This document shows, one piece after another, positions 7,971 through 15,820 of a stretch of DNA of 23,780 bases. The number at the start of each line of letters is the position of its first letter. The first letter of the stretch is position 1. The DNA is from an uncultured Bacilli bacterium (GTDB taxonomy: Bacteria > Bacillota_I > Bacilli_A > RF39 > UBA660), in the NCBI GenBank assembly GCA_934101605.1, contig CAKORS010000010.1:1-23780 (forward strand), given 5' to 3'. Under the pieces are notes generated by a model. That model was not told where the DNA came from, did not search any database, and saw only the letters and a program-made list of their open reading frames with translations. The position numbers and the translations under genes were made by a program.

Positions 7971-8273
7971 AGTAATCAAATATCTTATTAAATAAACAAC
8001 AAACCATACTAATAAAATTATTAATATCCAAAATAACAAAATATATAAAACCCCATCTGTATAACTTTTTGCTATATCAAATAAAGAAGTAGGAATAAAC
8101 TTATTAATTAAATTATTAATTTCTAAAACACCAATATTATCTCCAATAACATGTAAAACTCTCATTCCAACCTCAGCTGTTCCTATAACATAAACTCCCC
8201 ATTTAAAACTTCTTCTCAAGAATATTAAAACCATAAATATAATAAAAATAATAATTAAAAATGCTATATCCAT
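7962..8273 (-). CDS. Hypothetical membrane protein, 103 residues
   Basis: Two clear membrane helices are seen, at residues 2-19 (AFLIIIFIIFMVLIFL followed by RRS) and 75-98 (VLYILLFWILIILLVWFVVYLI). A middle part, VYVIGTAEVGMRVLHVIGDNIG, is amphipathic. The positive residues after helix 1 and the KK at the end suggest both termini are placed by the positive-inside rule. The start is the ATG after GGAGGATAGTT, a good ribosome site. It stands alone, between a shared terminator and the tRNA-Glu region. I do not recognise the family; real coding is supported by the ribosome site and mixed composition of the soluble part. Confidence 0.6.
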   Translation of the reverse strand: MDIAFLIIIFIIFMVLIFLRRSFKWGVYVIGTAEVGMRVLHVIGDNIGVLEINNLINKFIPTSLFDIAKSYTDGVLYILLFWILIILLVWFVVYLIRYLITKK

Positions 8274-8355
8274 AACTATCCTCCATACTAAAAATTATAT
8301 CATATAAATAATATCATTTTAATATTTTAACAAAAATATTTTTATACTTTACATA

Positions 8356-8380
8356 ATAAAAACGATCTATAAAAGATCGC
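8356..8380 (-). terminator. Terminator of the tRNA-Glu transcript
   Basis: CGATCT (8363-8368) and AGATCG (8374-8379) form a six-base stem. On the minus strand the stem is followed by TTTTTAT. It lies 13 bases after the tRNA 3' end. Confidence 0.75.
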
Positions 8381-8392
8381 TTAAAAATCAAA

Positions 8393-8469
8393 TGGTAGTC
8401 TGTACGGGTTTCGAACCCGTGAATGCCACCTTGAGAGGGTGGTGTGTTAAGCCACTTCACCAACAGACC
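8393..8469 (-). tRNA. tRNA-Glu (anticodon CTC)
   Basis: The 77-base gene folds as a full cloverleaf. The acceptor is GGTCTGT with ACAGACT, including a G1-U72 wobble pair, followed by discriminator A and an encoded CCA. The anticodon stem CCACC/GGTGG encloses the loop CTCTCAA, giving anticodon CTC for GAG codons. The T stem is ACGGG/CCCGT with loop TTCGAAA. The D-arm and the GTTGGTGAAGTGGC segment resemble Firmicute tRNA-Glu(TTC). It lies 50 bases downstream of gltX on the same strand and has a terminator just after it. Confidence 0.93.
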
Positions 8470-8470
8470 A

Positions 8471-8498
8471 TAAATAGCAATAACTAAATTGCTATTTA
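8471..8498 (-). other. Hairpin between gltX and tRNA-Glu
   Basis: TAAATAGCAA (8471-8480) and TTGCTATTTA (8489-8498) form a perfect ten-base stem with an eight-base loop immediately before the tRNA 5' end. No T run follows on the minus strand, so it is not a normal terminator. It could be a processing or barrier structure in gltX read-through RNA. Confidence 0.5.
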
Positions 8499-8527
8499 AT
8501 TATATAAAATTTCTAATAATTAATCAA
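8499..8527 (-). promoter_or_regulatory. Promoter for tRNA-Glu inside the 3' end of gltX
   Basis: On the minus strand TTGATT (8522-8527) and TATAAT (8499-8504) are exactly 17 bases apart. The -35 box overlaps the gltX stop codon. Transcription would start within the hairpin just before the tRNA. Confidence 0.6.
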
Positions 8528-10178
8528 GAGATTTAATACAACAATTAAGCCTATTAACTACTCTTTCTTTACCAATAATAACCATAATATCATATAAATT
8601 AGGAGTCATATCCTTAGAAGTAATTGCAACTCTTATAATATTTGAAACATCTGCAACACTTCCCTTATAGTTATCAGGATTTTCTTTATAAGACTTCATA
8701 TCAGTAGTATATCCTAATTTTAAAGTTAATTCTTTAATCTTTTCAAACCATTCATCCTGACTATCACTATCACTATAAATATTAACATATTCTGTTAATA
8801 TCTCTTTTACTGAATCATTACTAAATCTTCCAAAATTATAATTAATATTAGTAAATAACTCATCATACATATACCATATATTATCAAGAATTTCACTATA
8901 ATTTGCTATATCTTTACGAGGTTTCTTCTTTTCTCTTTCAATATTAATAATATTTTTAAAATAATCAACATCACTATTAATAATATTATATAATTTACTA
9001 TCAAAATCATTAGACCATTTCAATGCTTCAAGATATAATTCCTCTTTATTCATATGTGCAATAATATTACGAGATATATTATTTAACTTTTCTAAATCAA
9101 AGAAAGCTCCAGAAGATGACATTTTTTTAGGACTATAAGTAAACTCATAAAATTTCTTTAAAGGATTAGCAGTATGCCACTCCTCATAATTAGAATTAAT
9201 AATAGTCATTACTGCTTCAATAACAGCTAAAGTAGGATATCCTTTTTCTATATAATAACTCATTGAAGCCTCTGGATCTTTTCTTTTAGATATCTTTCTT
9301 ACTATATCCCCATCTTTTTTCAAAATTAAAGGTGTATGAATATATTTAGGAGGTTTAAATCCAAAAGTTTTAAAAAGTTCAATATGTAAAGGAACAGATG
9401 GTAACCACTCTTCACCTCTTACCACATGAGTAGTTCTCATTAAATGATCATCAACTAAATGAGCAAAATGATATGTAGGAAGTAAATTACTACTTTTCAT
9501 AATAACAACATCTTGATCATTATAAGGAAGTTCAATCTCTCCTTTAGCTAAATCAACATACTTAAACTTTTCCAAGAAATTACCCATAGACTTAAATCTA
9601 ATAACATAACTTTCTCCATTTTTAATTCTTCTTATAGCATCATCAACATCTATATTACGACATTTAGCATACTCACCATAATAACCAGGTCTTACTTTTT
9701 CCTTTTCTTGTAAAGATCTCATAGTATCTAAATCTTCTTTAGTACAAAAACAAGGATAAGCTCTTCCCATTTCTATCAAACGTTTAATAAAAGAATGATA
9801 AATCTCTTTCCTTTCACTTTGAATATATGGACCATAATTACCAACTATTTTCTCTTTATATTGATACTCATCTGGCATTATACCATAATAATCCAAAGAA
9901 TTTAAAATAACATCTACAGCATCATCAATTTCTCTTGCCTTATCTGTATCTTCATTTCTTAAATAAAAAACTCCATTATTATTTTTAGCATATATATAAT
10001 TTATTAAAGCTTGCATAAAAGATCCAATATGTAAAAATCCTGTTGGACTTGGAGCAAAACGTGTTACTTTAGCCCCCTCTTCCAAAACTCTTTCAGGATA
10101 TAATTTCTCATAATCTTCTACAGTCTTATCAATATTTGGAAATATTAAATTTGCCAACTCTTTTAATTTTTCTTCCAT
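8520..10178 (-). CDS. gltX: Glutamate--tRNA ligase
   Basis: The 552-residue class I synthetase joins glutamate to tRNA-Glu (and in many Firmicutes to tRNA-Gln for later amidation). HIGH-type motif: PSPTGFLHIGS (HIGS at 50-53). KMSKS-type motif: KISKR at 295-299. A zinc-site-like CFC (143-145) with Cys173 follows, as in many GluRS. HVVRGEEW (251-258) is the usual segment before the catalytic loop. At 552 residues it is longer than the common 480-500, with extra sequence before the HIGH motif (about 40 residues) and in the C-terminal anticodon-binding half. GlnRS is an alternative because they share a fold, but the cognate tRNA-Glu downstream favours GluRS. The start follows AAAGGTGATT. Confidence 0.9.
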   Translation of the reverse strand: MEEKLKELANLIFPNIDKTVEDYEKLYPERVLEEGAKVTRFAPSPTGFLHIGSFMQALINYIYAKNNNGVFYLRNEDTDKAREIDDAVDVILNSLDYYGIMPDEYQYKEKIVGNYGPYIQSERKEIYHSFIKRLIEMGRAYPCFCTKEDLDTMRSLQEKEKVRPGYYGEYAKCRNIDVDDAIRRIKNGESYVIRFKSMGNFLEKFKYVDLAKGEIELPYNDQDVVIMKSSNLLPTYHFAHLVDDHLMRTTHVVRGEEWLPSVPLHIELFKTFGFKPPKYIHTPLILKKDGDIVRKISKRKDPEASMSYYIEKGYPTLAVIEAVMTIINSNYEEWHTANPLKKFYEFTYSPKKMSSSGAFFDLEKLNNISRNIIAHMNKEELYLEALKWSNDFDSKLYNIINSDVDYFKNIINIEREKKKPRKDIANYSEILDNIWYMYDELFTNINYNFGRFSNDSVKEILTEYVNIYSDSDSQDEWFEKIKELTLKLGYTTDMKSYKENPDNYKGSVADVSNIIRVAITSKDMTPNLYDIMVIIGKERVVNRLNCCIKSLD

Positions 10179-10201
10179 CTAATCACCTTTTTTTCTTATA
10201 T

Positions 10202-10230
10202 AATATAACATTAAAACACTAATTTTTCAA
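10202..10230 (-). promoter_or_regulatory. Promoter of gltX
   Basis: On the minus strand TTGAAA (10225-10230) and TATATT (10202-10207) are 17 bases apart. The box ends 23 bases before the gltX start, leaving room for the AAAGGTGAT ribosome site. Confidence 0.6.
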
Positions 10231-10280
10231 TTAAAATCATCATCTAACATACAAATTAAAATTTTTTTACTACTAAAATC

Positions 10281-10306
10281 AAAAAAGAAAACCTATCTTA
10301 GTTTTC
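10281..10306 (-). terminator. Terminator of the hydrolase-murF-ddl operon
   Basis: GAAAAC (10287-10292) and GTTTTC (10301-10306) enclose an eight-base loop, with six T following on the minus strand. The ddl stop codon TAG lies in the loop. Confidence 0.75.
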
Positions 10307-11492
10307 CTTTCATACCTTTTGCTCCCTTACATCCATTATAATTAGATAAAATATTAGAATCAAAAGAGTAAGTTCTCTTAAGTTTTTTCTTATATTCTTT
10401 TATTCCATCTTTAATAATATCATCCAAAAGTTCACTATATTTCTTACCAACAGGTTCCCATAAATAAAATGATAAAGAACCAGGAATTGTATTTATTTCA
10501 TTAATATAAACTTGATTAGTTTTCTTATTAATTAAATAATCAATTCTAACAACACCACTAGTATTAAGCGCTCTTGCAGCTTTTTTACTAATTTCAATAA
10601 TTTCTTCTTCTTGTTTTTTACTAATCTGAGCAGGAATTTTTCTTGAAGTAGAAAGCATTCCTTTACTCATATTTCCTTTTAGTTTTCCACCCTTTTTACC
10701 TTCTCCTATATATTTATCTTCATAACTTAAGAACTCATCAGTTCCCATAACTTCTTCCAAAACCCCAACTTTATAATTGAATCCTTCTCCTAAAACACTA
10801 GCATTAACTTCAGTTAAATTAGGTATCATCTCTTCCACTACTATCTTTTCATCATATTTAATAGCTTCTTCTATAGCATCTATTAACTCATTCTTATCAT
10901 GAGCTCTTTCAATACCAATACTGCTTCCAAGTCTAGCTGGTTTAACAATAACAGGATATCCGATTTTTTCTATATCTTTAATAACTTTATCCTTATCATT
11001 TAAATAATCAACATCTAAAAACCATATATATTTAGGTACTTTTATACCTTCAGCTTCAAATATTTGTTTCATAAAAACTTTATCTTGTCCTACTGCTGCT
11101 GCAAATAAATTACTTTCTGCATAAGGAATTCCATTTAAAGCTAAAAATCCTTGTAAAGTTCCATCTTCAACATTAGTTCCATGAACAATAGGAAGAGCTA
11201 TATCAAAACTATCAACTATTCTTCTAAAACCTTTTTTATTTTGTAATACAACTTTCCCATCCTTCATATACATAACAACATTTTTAGCATATCTTTTCAT
11301 CATATCCATATCAGTAAAACAAGAAACATCATCTAAAAATCTTCCAGTCCACATCTCTCTATTTTTACCAATATATACAGGAACAACTTCATATTTTTCC
11401 CGATCAATATGTTTCATAGCTTGAACAGCAGATATAATACTTACCTCATGTTCAACACTTTCTCCTCCAAAAATAACTCCAACTTTTATCAT
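10293..11492 (-). CDS. ddl: D-alanine--D-alanine ligase
   Basis: Ddl is an ATP-grasp enzyme that joins two D-alanines for peptidoglycan. Visible motifs: GGESVEHEVS (9-18) with the Glu and Ser that hold the first D-Ala, HGTNVEDGTLQG (104-115), the ATP-grasp KPARLGSSIGI, and the C-terminal metal site NEINTIPGS. At 399 residues it is longer than many Ddl (300-370). The extra length is mainly a lysine/glycine-rich insert in the omega-loop region after YEDKYIGEG (GKKGGKLKGN, then SKGMLSTSRKIPA) and a basic tail. Nothing shows VanA-type D-lactate use. The start follows AGGAGGATTTT, nine bases after the murF stop, so it is translated as part of that operon and ends it. Confidence 0.93.
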   Translation of the reverse strand: MIKVGVIFGGESVEHEVSIISAVQAMKHIDREKYEVVPVYIGKNREMWTGRFLDDVSCFTDMDMMKRYAKNVVMYMKDGKVVLQNKKGFRRIVDSFDIALPIVHGTNVEDGTLQGFLALNGIPYAESNLFAAAVGQDKVFMKQIFEAEGIKVPKYIWFLDVDYLNDKDKVIKDIEKIGYPVIVKPARLGSSIGIERAHDKNELIDAIEEAIKYDEKIVVEEMIPNLTEVNASVLGEGFNYKVGVLEEVMGTDEFLSYEDKYIGEGKKGGKLKGNMSKGMLSTSRKIPAQISKKQEEEIIEISKKAARALNTSGVVRIDYLINKKTNQVYINEINTIPGSLSFYLWEPVGKKYSELLDDIIKDGIKEYKKKLKRTYSFDSNILSNYNGCKGAKGMKGKLR

Positions 11493-11501
11493 AAAATCCT
11501 C

Positions 11502-13097
11502 CTACTCATTAAATAAATCTGGTAAATCATTTTCTAAAAGCACAAATGTATTATTATCTTTTATTTTATTAATAATATCAAAACCTTTTTTAACATCATC
11601 TATTACATATATTTTTTTCTTATCAAACTTAGACTCTAATAGTCCATCATATATAGGCTTAGTTTGCTTTTTACCTACCAATATTACTATATCACAAGTT
11701 TTAGCAATTTGCCTACCAAATTCCTTATTATAATGTTCTTGTTCATAACTAAGTTCTATCATACCAGGAGTCATTATAATCTTTTTACCATCCATTAAAG
11801 ACAATACATCTAAAGCCATCTTAGCCCCTTCTGGATTAGAACTATAAGCATCATCTATATAAGTAATATCATAACTTGGTTTAAGTTCCAATCTATGTTC
11901 TACTGGTTTTACCATACTCACAGCTTTTACTAAATTATCATTATCAATTCCCATATAATTTCCAATTGCAATACCTGCTAAAATATTATATATATTTGGT
12001 ATACCTAATAATTTAGTTTTAAACTTAACTTTCTTACCACCAATAACGCAATCAAAACTCATTCCATCTCTAGATATCTTTATATTACTAGCAATAAAAT
12101 CTGCATCCTTACTATCAACACCTATCCATATAGTTTTAACTTTATTCTTAAGTTTATAATTAACCTGTTTTTCATCATCTTTATTTAAAATAGCAACTCC
12201 GTCACTAGGTAAAGATTCAATAAGTTCAAATTTACATTTAATAATATTATCTTCACTACCCATACTCTCTAAATGAGCAGTTCCTACCTTTGTAATAATT
12301 CCATACTTAGGGTGAACCAAATCACATAACTTTTTTATATCTCCAACAGCATAAGCACCCATTTCCGCTATAAAAATATCATCAAATTTATCAATATATC
12401 CATCATTTATAGTCTTCATAAGCCCAAAAGGAGTATTCCAATTCTTTGGAGTTGGAACAACATTATATTTAACACTTAAAATATCATTTAAAATATTCTT
12501 ACTACTAGTTTTACCATAACTACCAGTTATACCAATAACCTCTAAATTATTAAAACTATTCAAATTATTAATAGTCTTATTTTTATAATAAATATAAACT
12601 AACTTTTCAACCGGAATATTAATAATATTAGAAATAAATACTATAAAATAAGAAAAATAAATAATAAGAATTAAAATAATATTATATATATTAATCTTAT
12701 CCATATCAAATATACCTATAAACATTAAAATAGGTATTATATCTAAAATAATAAGAGTTACAATAAGTCTTTTTATCCTAGATGTATAAACCAAAGGTTT
12801 TTTAACTCTTCTTTTATTTTTAATACTTTCTATAACATACATAATAATTAAAAATATTAGAAGTATTTGAAAAACAACACTAACTAAAGTAGGAGTTTTC
12901 AAAAAATAAGCTATAGGCATAAATACAAATAACAATAAATCCCAAAAACAAAAAATCTTACCAAAATTACTATCAATCCATTTTATATACCTATTATTAA
13001 CGTTATATTCATTTTGTTGTAACATATGTAAACCATATCTTTCTTTTATTAACATTAAAATAAAATATAAACAACAACTAACTAAAAAATATTTCAT
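11502..13097 (-). CDS. murF: MurF-type Mur ligase with N-terminal membrane domain
   Basis: The first 160 residues of this 531-residue protein are hydrophobic, with about five helices near 1-17, 50-67, 70-90, 108-128 and 134-157. A Mur ligase core follows: P-loop GITGSYGKTS (189-198), NWNTPFG, AEMGAYAVGDI, TKVGTAHLESMGS, and HRLELKP plus DDAYSSNPEGAKMAL as in MurF. MurF adds D-Ala-D-Ala to UDP-MurNAc-tripeptide. Normal MurF is soluble and about 450 residues, so the membrane part is an added anchor seen in some Firmicutes. The ATG overlaps the hydrolase stop by one base, with GGAGGT six bases upstream in that gene. The next gene is ddl, which makes its substrate. A MurF paralogue with another role cannot be excluded. 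Confidence 0.82.
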   Translation of the reverse strand: MKYFLVSCCLYFILMLIKERYGLHMLQQNEYNVNNRYIKWIDSNFGKIFCFWDLLLFVFMPIAYFLKTPTLVSVVFQILLIFLIIMYVIESIKNKRRVKKPLVYTSRIKRLIVTLIILDIIPILMFIGIFDMDKINIYNIILILIIYFSYFIVFISNIINIPVEKLVYIYYKNKTINNLNSFNNLEVIGITGSYGKTSSKNILNDILSVKYNVVPTPKNWNTPFGLMKTINDGYIDKFDDIFIAEMGAYAVGDIKKLCDLVHPKYGIITKVGTAHLESMGSEDNIIKCKFELIESLPSDGVAILNKDDEKQVNYKLKNKVKTIWIGVDSKDADFIASNIKISRDGMSFDCVIGGKKVKFKTKLLGIPNIYNILAGIAIGNYMGIDNDNLVKAVSMVKPVEHRLELKPSYDITYIDDAYSSNPEGAKMALDVLSLMDGKKIIMTPGMIELSYEQEHYNKEFGRQIAKTCDIVILVGKKQTKPIYDGLLESKFDKKKIYVIDDVKKGFDIINKIKDNNTFVLLENDLPDLFNE

Positions 13098-13834
13098 TAT
13101 TTACCTCCGAAAAAAGCTCTCAATATCCTAATAGTTCTAACTCTATCTTCTAAATAAGCATAATGTGTCATATTTGGATATACAATAACTTCACAATCAT
13201 CTATATACTCTTTGTAAAGCATAATTTCATCAAGTGGCACCTCAGTATCATTCTCACCTGCTATAGCTATAGTAGAACACTTAATACTTCTTACATTTGA
13301 AGTTAAATCACAATTAACTATATTAACTAAAGTCTTCCTCATAACAGGACTTGCAGCTCTATAATCCCTAGAACCAATATACTTTTTTGAATATTCTGCT
13401 AAAGATCTAATACCAGGTATCTTCTTTAAAGTTTTTAAAACCTTCATCATAGTAGTAGGTTCACTAACTCTTTTTACAAAAGGAGCCCCAAATAATACTA
13501 ACTTTTCTACTGGTTTTTTACTTGCATAATATATAGCAACCCTACCCCCAAAAGAATGTCCTACTAAAATAGGTTTTTTTATTTTTAATTTATTTAAAAA
13601 CTCATCTAACAATAAATAATAATCTGAAATAGTATAAGCATCTTTTAAACTATCACTTTCTCCAAATCCTGGAAAATCTAAAATAGTTATATGGTAAAGA
13701 TCCTTAAGCCCTTGTCCTATTGGATCCATCATTAAAATATTTTGACCCCATCCATGTAATAAGACAACATCTAAACCATCTTCTTTTCCATATTGAACAT
13801 AATTTACATTTAAACCTTTAACATTTATAGTCAC
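13097..13834 (-). CDS. Alpha/beta-hydrolase fold enzyme, first gene of the murF-ddl operon
   Basis: The 245-residue protein is a classic single-domain alpha/beta hydrolase: oxyanion motif LLHGWGQN, strand DFPGFGES, nucleophile elbow GHSFGG, a short cap, then GENDTEVP (likely acid) and MTHYAYLE (likely catalytic His), so the triad seems complete. No signal peptide is seen. I chose the GTG at 13834 because AGGTGAT lies six bases upstream; the GTG three codons earlier is itself part of that site. Its stop overlaps the murF start by one base. The context suggests a role near cell-wall precursors, or simple co-regulation; the substrate cannot be read from sequence. Confidence 0.82.
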   Translation of the reverse strand: MTINVKGLNVNYVQYGKEDGLDVVLLHGWGQNILMMDPIGQGLKDLYHITILDFPGFGESDSLKDAYTISDYYLLLDEFLNKLKIKKPILVGHSFGGRVAIYYASKKPVEKLVLFGAPFVKRVSEPTTMMKVLKTLKKIPGIRSLAEYSKKYIGSRDYRAASPVMRKTLVNIVNCDLTSNVRSIKCSTIAIAGENDTEVPLDEIMLYKEYIDDCEVIVYPNMTHYAYLEDRVRTIRILRAFFGGK

Positions 13835-13869
13835 ATAAATCACCTATAACAATTTTAACACTTTTACAC

Positions 13870-13898
13870 ATTATAGTAAATTATTTATTGACAACTAA
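13870..13898 (-). promoter_or_regulatory. Promoter for the hydrolase-murF-ddl operon
   Basis: On the minus strand TTAGTT (13893-13898) and a perfect TATAAT (13870-13875) are 17 bases apart. The -35 box overlaps, on the other strand, a TTGACA at 13888 that may drive the ABC exporter, so the two promoters could interfere. Confidence 0.45.
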
Positions 13899-14032
13899 GT
13901 AAAACAAGTGTTAAGCTAAAGTAGACATTTTGCAAGAAAACGTAAAACATAACACAATTATTTATACCCCCTGGGTAAGATAAAACTGTGTTTTTTTGCG
14001 TTGTAAAGCGTGAAAGGAGTGTGAAACAAAAA
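13888..14032 (+). promoter_or_regulatory. Leader region of the ABC-2 exporter operon
   Basis: A perfect TTGACA lies at 13888-13893, but the -10 at 17-18 bases (TTAAGC or TAAGCT) is poor, so start-site use is uncertain. At about 13967-13977 a short dyad ACCC-CCT-GGGT stands out in AT-rich DNA. The ribosome site AAAGGAGT (14013-14020) is 13 bases from the chosen ATG at 14033, longer than usual. Confidence 0.35.
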
Positions 14033-15016
14033 ATGTCATTCATAAATGTAAACCACATAAGTAAAACTTTTAAAGTAACTAAAAGAGAAAGCGGTCTTAA
14101 AAGTGCTTTAAAACAATTCTTCAAAAGAGAATATATCTATATTGATGCTGTAAAAGATATATCTTTTCAAATTAAAAAAGGAGAAATAGTTGGTTACATT
14201 AGCCCAAACGGAGCAGGAAAATCCACTACTATAAAAATATTAAGTGGTATATTAACGCCTGACAAAGGAAACATAACAATAAATAATATGTCTCCATGGA
14301 AGGATAGAAAAAAATATGTTTCAAATATAGGAGTAGTATTTGGTCAAAGAAGTCAATTATGGTGGGATATACCCGCTATAGATACATTTGATCTTCTAAA
14401 AGATATCTATAATATTGATGATAAAAAATATGAAACTACAAAAGAAGCATTAATAAATCTATTAAATATAAAAGACATAGTAAAAATTCCCGTTAGACAA
14501 TTAAGTTTGGGTCAAAGGATGCGCTGTGAAATAGCCGCTTCATTAATTCATAATCCATCCATTTTATTTTTAGATGAACCTACAATAGGTTTAGATGCAA
14601 TATCTAAAGAAATAGTAAGAGGATTTATTAAAAAAATTAATAAAGAATTAAAAACAACAATAATATTAACAACGCATGATATGAGTGATATAGAAACTCT
14701 AGCAAAAAGAATAATCTTAATTGGTAAAGGCCAAATACTCTATGATGGAAGTTTAAAAAACTTAAAAGAAGAATTTGGAAATACCAAAAATGTATCTGTT
14801 TATACTAATCAAAAAATAAAAAAACTAAATAAAAAAAGTATAATAAAACAAGAAAAAACAGAATATGGTTACAATTTTACAATCGATAATAGCAAAACAA
14901 CTATTTCTAATTTCATAAAATATTTATCAAATCTAGTAAATATAGATAATATAGAAATAGAATCAGAAAAAATAGATAATATTATAATAAAGTTATATAA
15001 AAAATTCGAAATATGA
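14033..15016 (+). CDS. ABC transporter ATP-binding protein (COG4586-like)
   Basis: From the ATG at 14033 the protein has 327 residues. An ABC ATPase domain spans about 1-245: Walker A ISPNGAGKST (56-65), signature LSLGQRMRCE (157-166), Walker B ILFLDEP (177-183) and the switch His in TTHDMSD. The first glycine of the usual GPNGAGKST Walker A is serine here (Ser57). A C-terminal 80-residue extension follows. The segment DAVKDISFQIKKGEIVGYI and the partner permeases place it with the COG4586/4587/3694 exporter set, whose substrates are mostly unknown. An upstream GTG at 13988 gives a longer frame, but the family sequence begins at MSFINV. The stop overlaps the next start by four bases, so the genes are translated together. 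Confidence 0.87.
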   Translation: MSFINVNHISKTFKVTKRESGLKSALKQFFKREYIYIDAVKDISFQIKKGEIVGYISPNGAGKSTTIKILSGILTPDKGNITINNMSPWKDRKKYVSNIGVVFGQRSQLWWDIPAIDTFDLLKDIYNIDDKKYETTKEALINLLNIKDIVKIPVRQLSLGQRMRCEIAASLIHNPSILFLDEPTIGLDAISKEIVRGFIKKINKELKTTIILTTHDMSDIETLAKRIILIGKGQILYDGSLKNLKEEFGNTKNVSVYTNQKIKKLNKKSIIKQEKTEYGYNFTIDNSKTTISNFIKYLSNLVNIDNIEIESEKIDNIIIKLYKKFEI

Positions 15017-15819
15017 AAAAATATATTTCAATATTTAAAATAAGATTTATAAATAGTCTGCAATATAAAACAGCAGCTTTAGCAGGAATTTCAACTCAAG
15101 TATTTTTTGGCATAGTATTTATTTCTGTATACCTAGCCTTTTATGAATCAAATAATACATCAAATATTTCCATGAACTGGAAAGAATTAGTATCCTATCT
15201 ATGGTTAAATCAAATATTCTTTTCCTTAATATTAACCTGGACAAAAGATAGAAATTTAATATCAATAATTAAAAATGGTAATATAGCATACGAATTCATA
15301 AGACCAATCAATCTATATCATAAATGGTTTGCCACTATGTATGCCAATAGATTAGCAAATGTCTTATTAAGATTTTTACCAGCAACTATAATTGCTTTTA
15401 TAATCCCACAACCATATAGTCTTAATTTACCATACAGCATACTAAGTTTTCTAACATTTATTATAAGCTTAATAATATCAAGTCTTGTAGCAACATCATT
15501 TCAAATGATTACTCATCTATTAACAATTTATACATTAGATGAAAAAGGTATAATGACATTATTTATGGTTATAGGAGAAATATTTTCTGGAGGAACAGTT
15601 CCAATAGTATTTTTTCCAAATATATTACAAAAAATAGCATATTTATTACCATTTAGATACATATGTGACCTTCCATTTAGAATATATTCTGGAAATATAA
15701 AAGTATATAATGCAATACCAGATCTTTTAAATGGAATACTTTGGATAATAGTATTATTCTTAGTAGGAATAATTTTATCTAAAAAAGCTACTAAAAAAGC
15801 CATAATACAAGGTGGTTAA
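15013..15819 (+). CDS. ABC-2 family permease (COG4587/DUF990-like), first subunit
   Basis: The 268-residue protein has six predicted membrane helices. It starts with KKYISIFKIRFINSLQYKTAALAG, the amphipathic first helix and entry to TM1 seen in this permease family, and carries the conserved LIKNGNIAYEFIRPINLYHKWFA-type loop (IIKNGNIAYEFIRP at about 84-97), as well as the FSGGTVPIVFFPNILQKIAYLLPFRYICDLP stretch near the end. With the second permease it should form the membrane heterodimer powered by the preceding ATPase. Its ATG overlaps the ATPase stop (ATGA). The stop is one base before the start of the next gene. Export direction is inferred from the family; the cargo is unknown. Confidence 0.85.
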   Translation: MKKYISIFKIRFINSLQYKTAALAGISTQVFFGIVFISVYLAFYESNNTSNISMNWKELVSYLWLNQIFFSLILTWTKDRNLISIIKNGNIAYEFIRPINLYHKWFATMYANRLANVLLRFLPATIIAFIIPQPYSLNLPYSILSFLTFIISLIISSLVATSFQMITHLLTIYTLDEKGIMTLFMVIGEIFSGGTVPIVFFPNILQKIAYLLPFRYICDLPFRIYSGNIKVYNAIPDLLNGILWIIVLFLVGIILSKKATKKAIIQGG

Positions 15820-15820
15820 A

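Noticed and set aside
13885..14124. Minus-strand frame of 79 residues over the exporter leader
   Set aside because: It lies antisense to the ATPase start and leader, with no ribosome site or family features.
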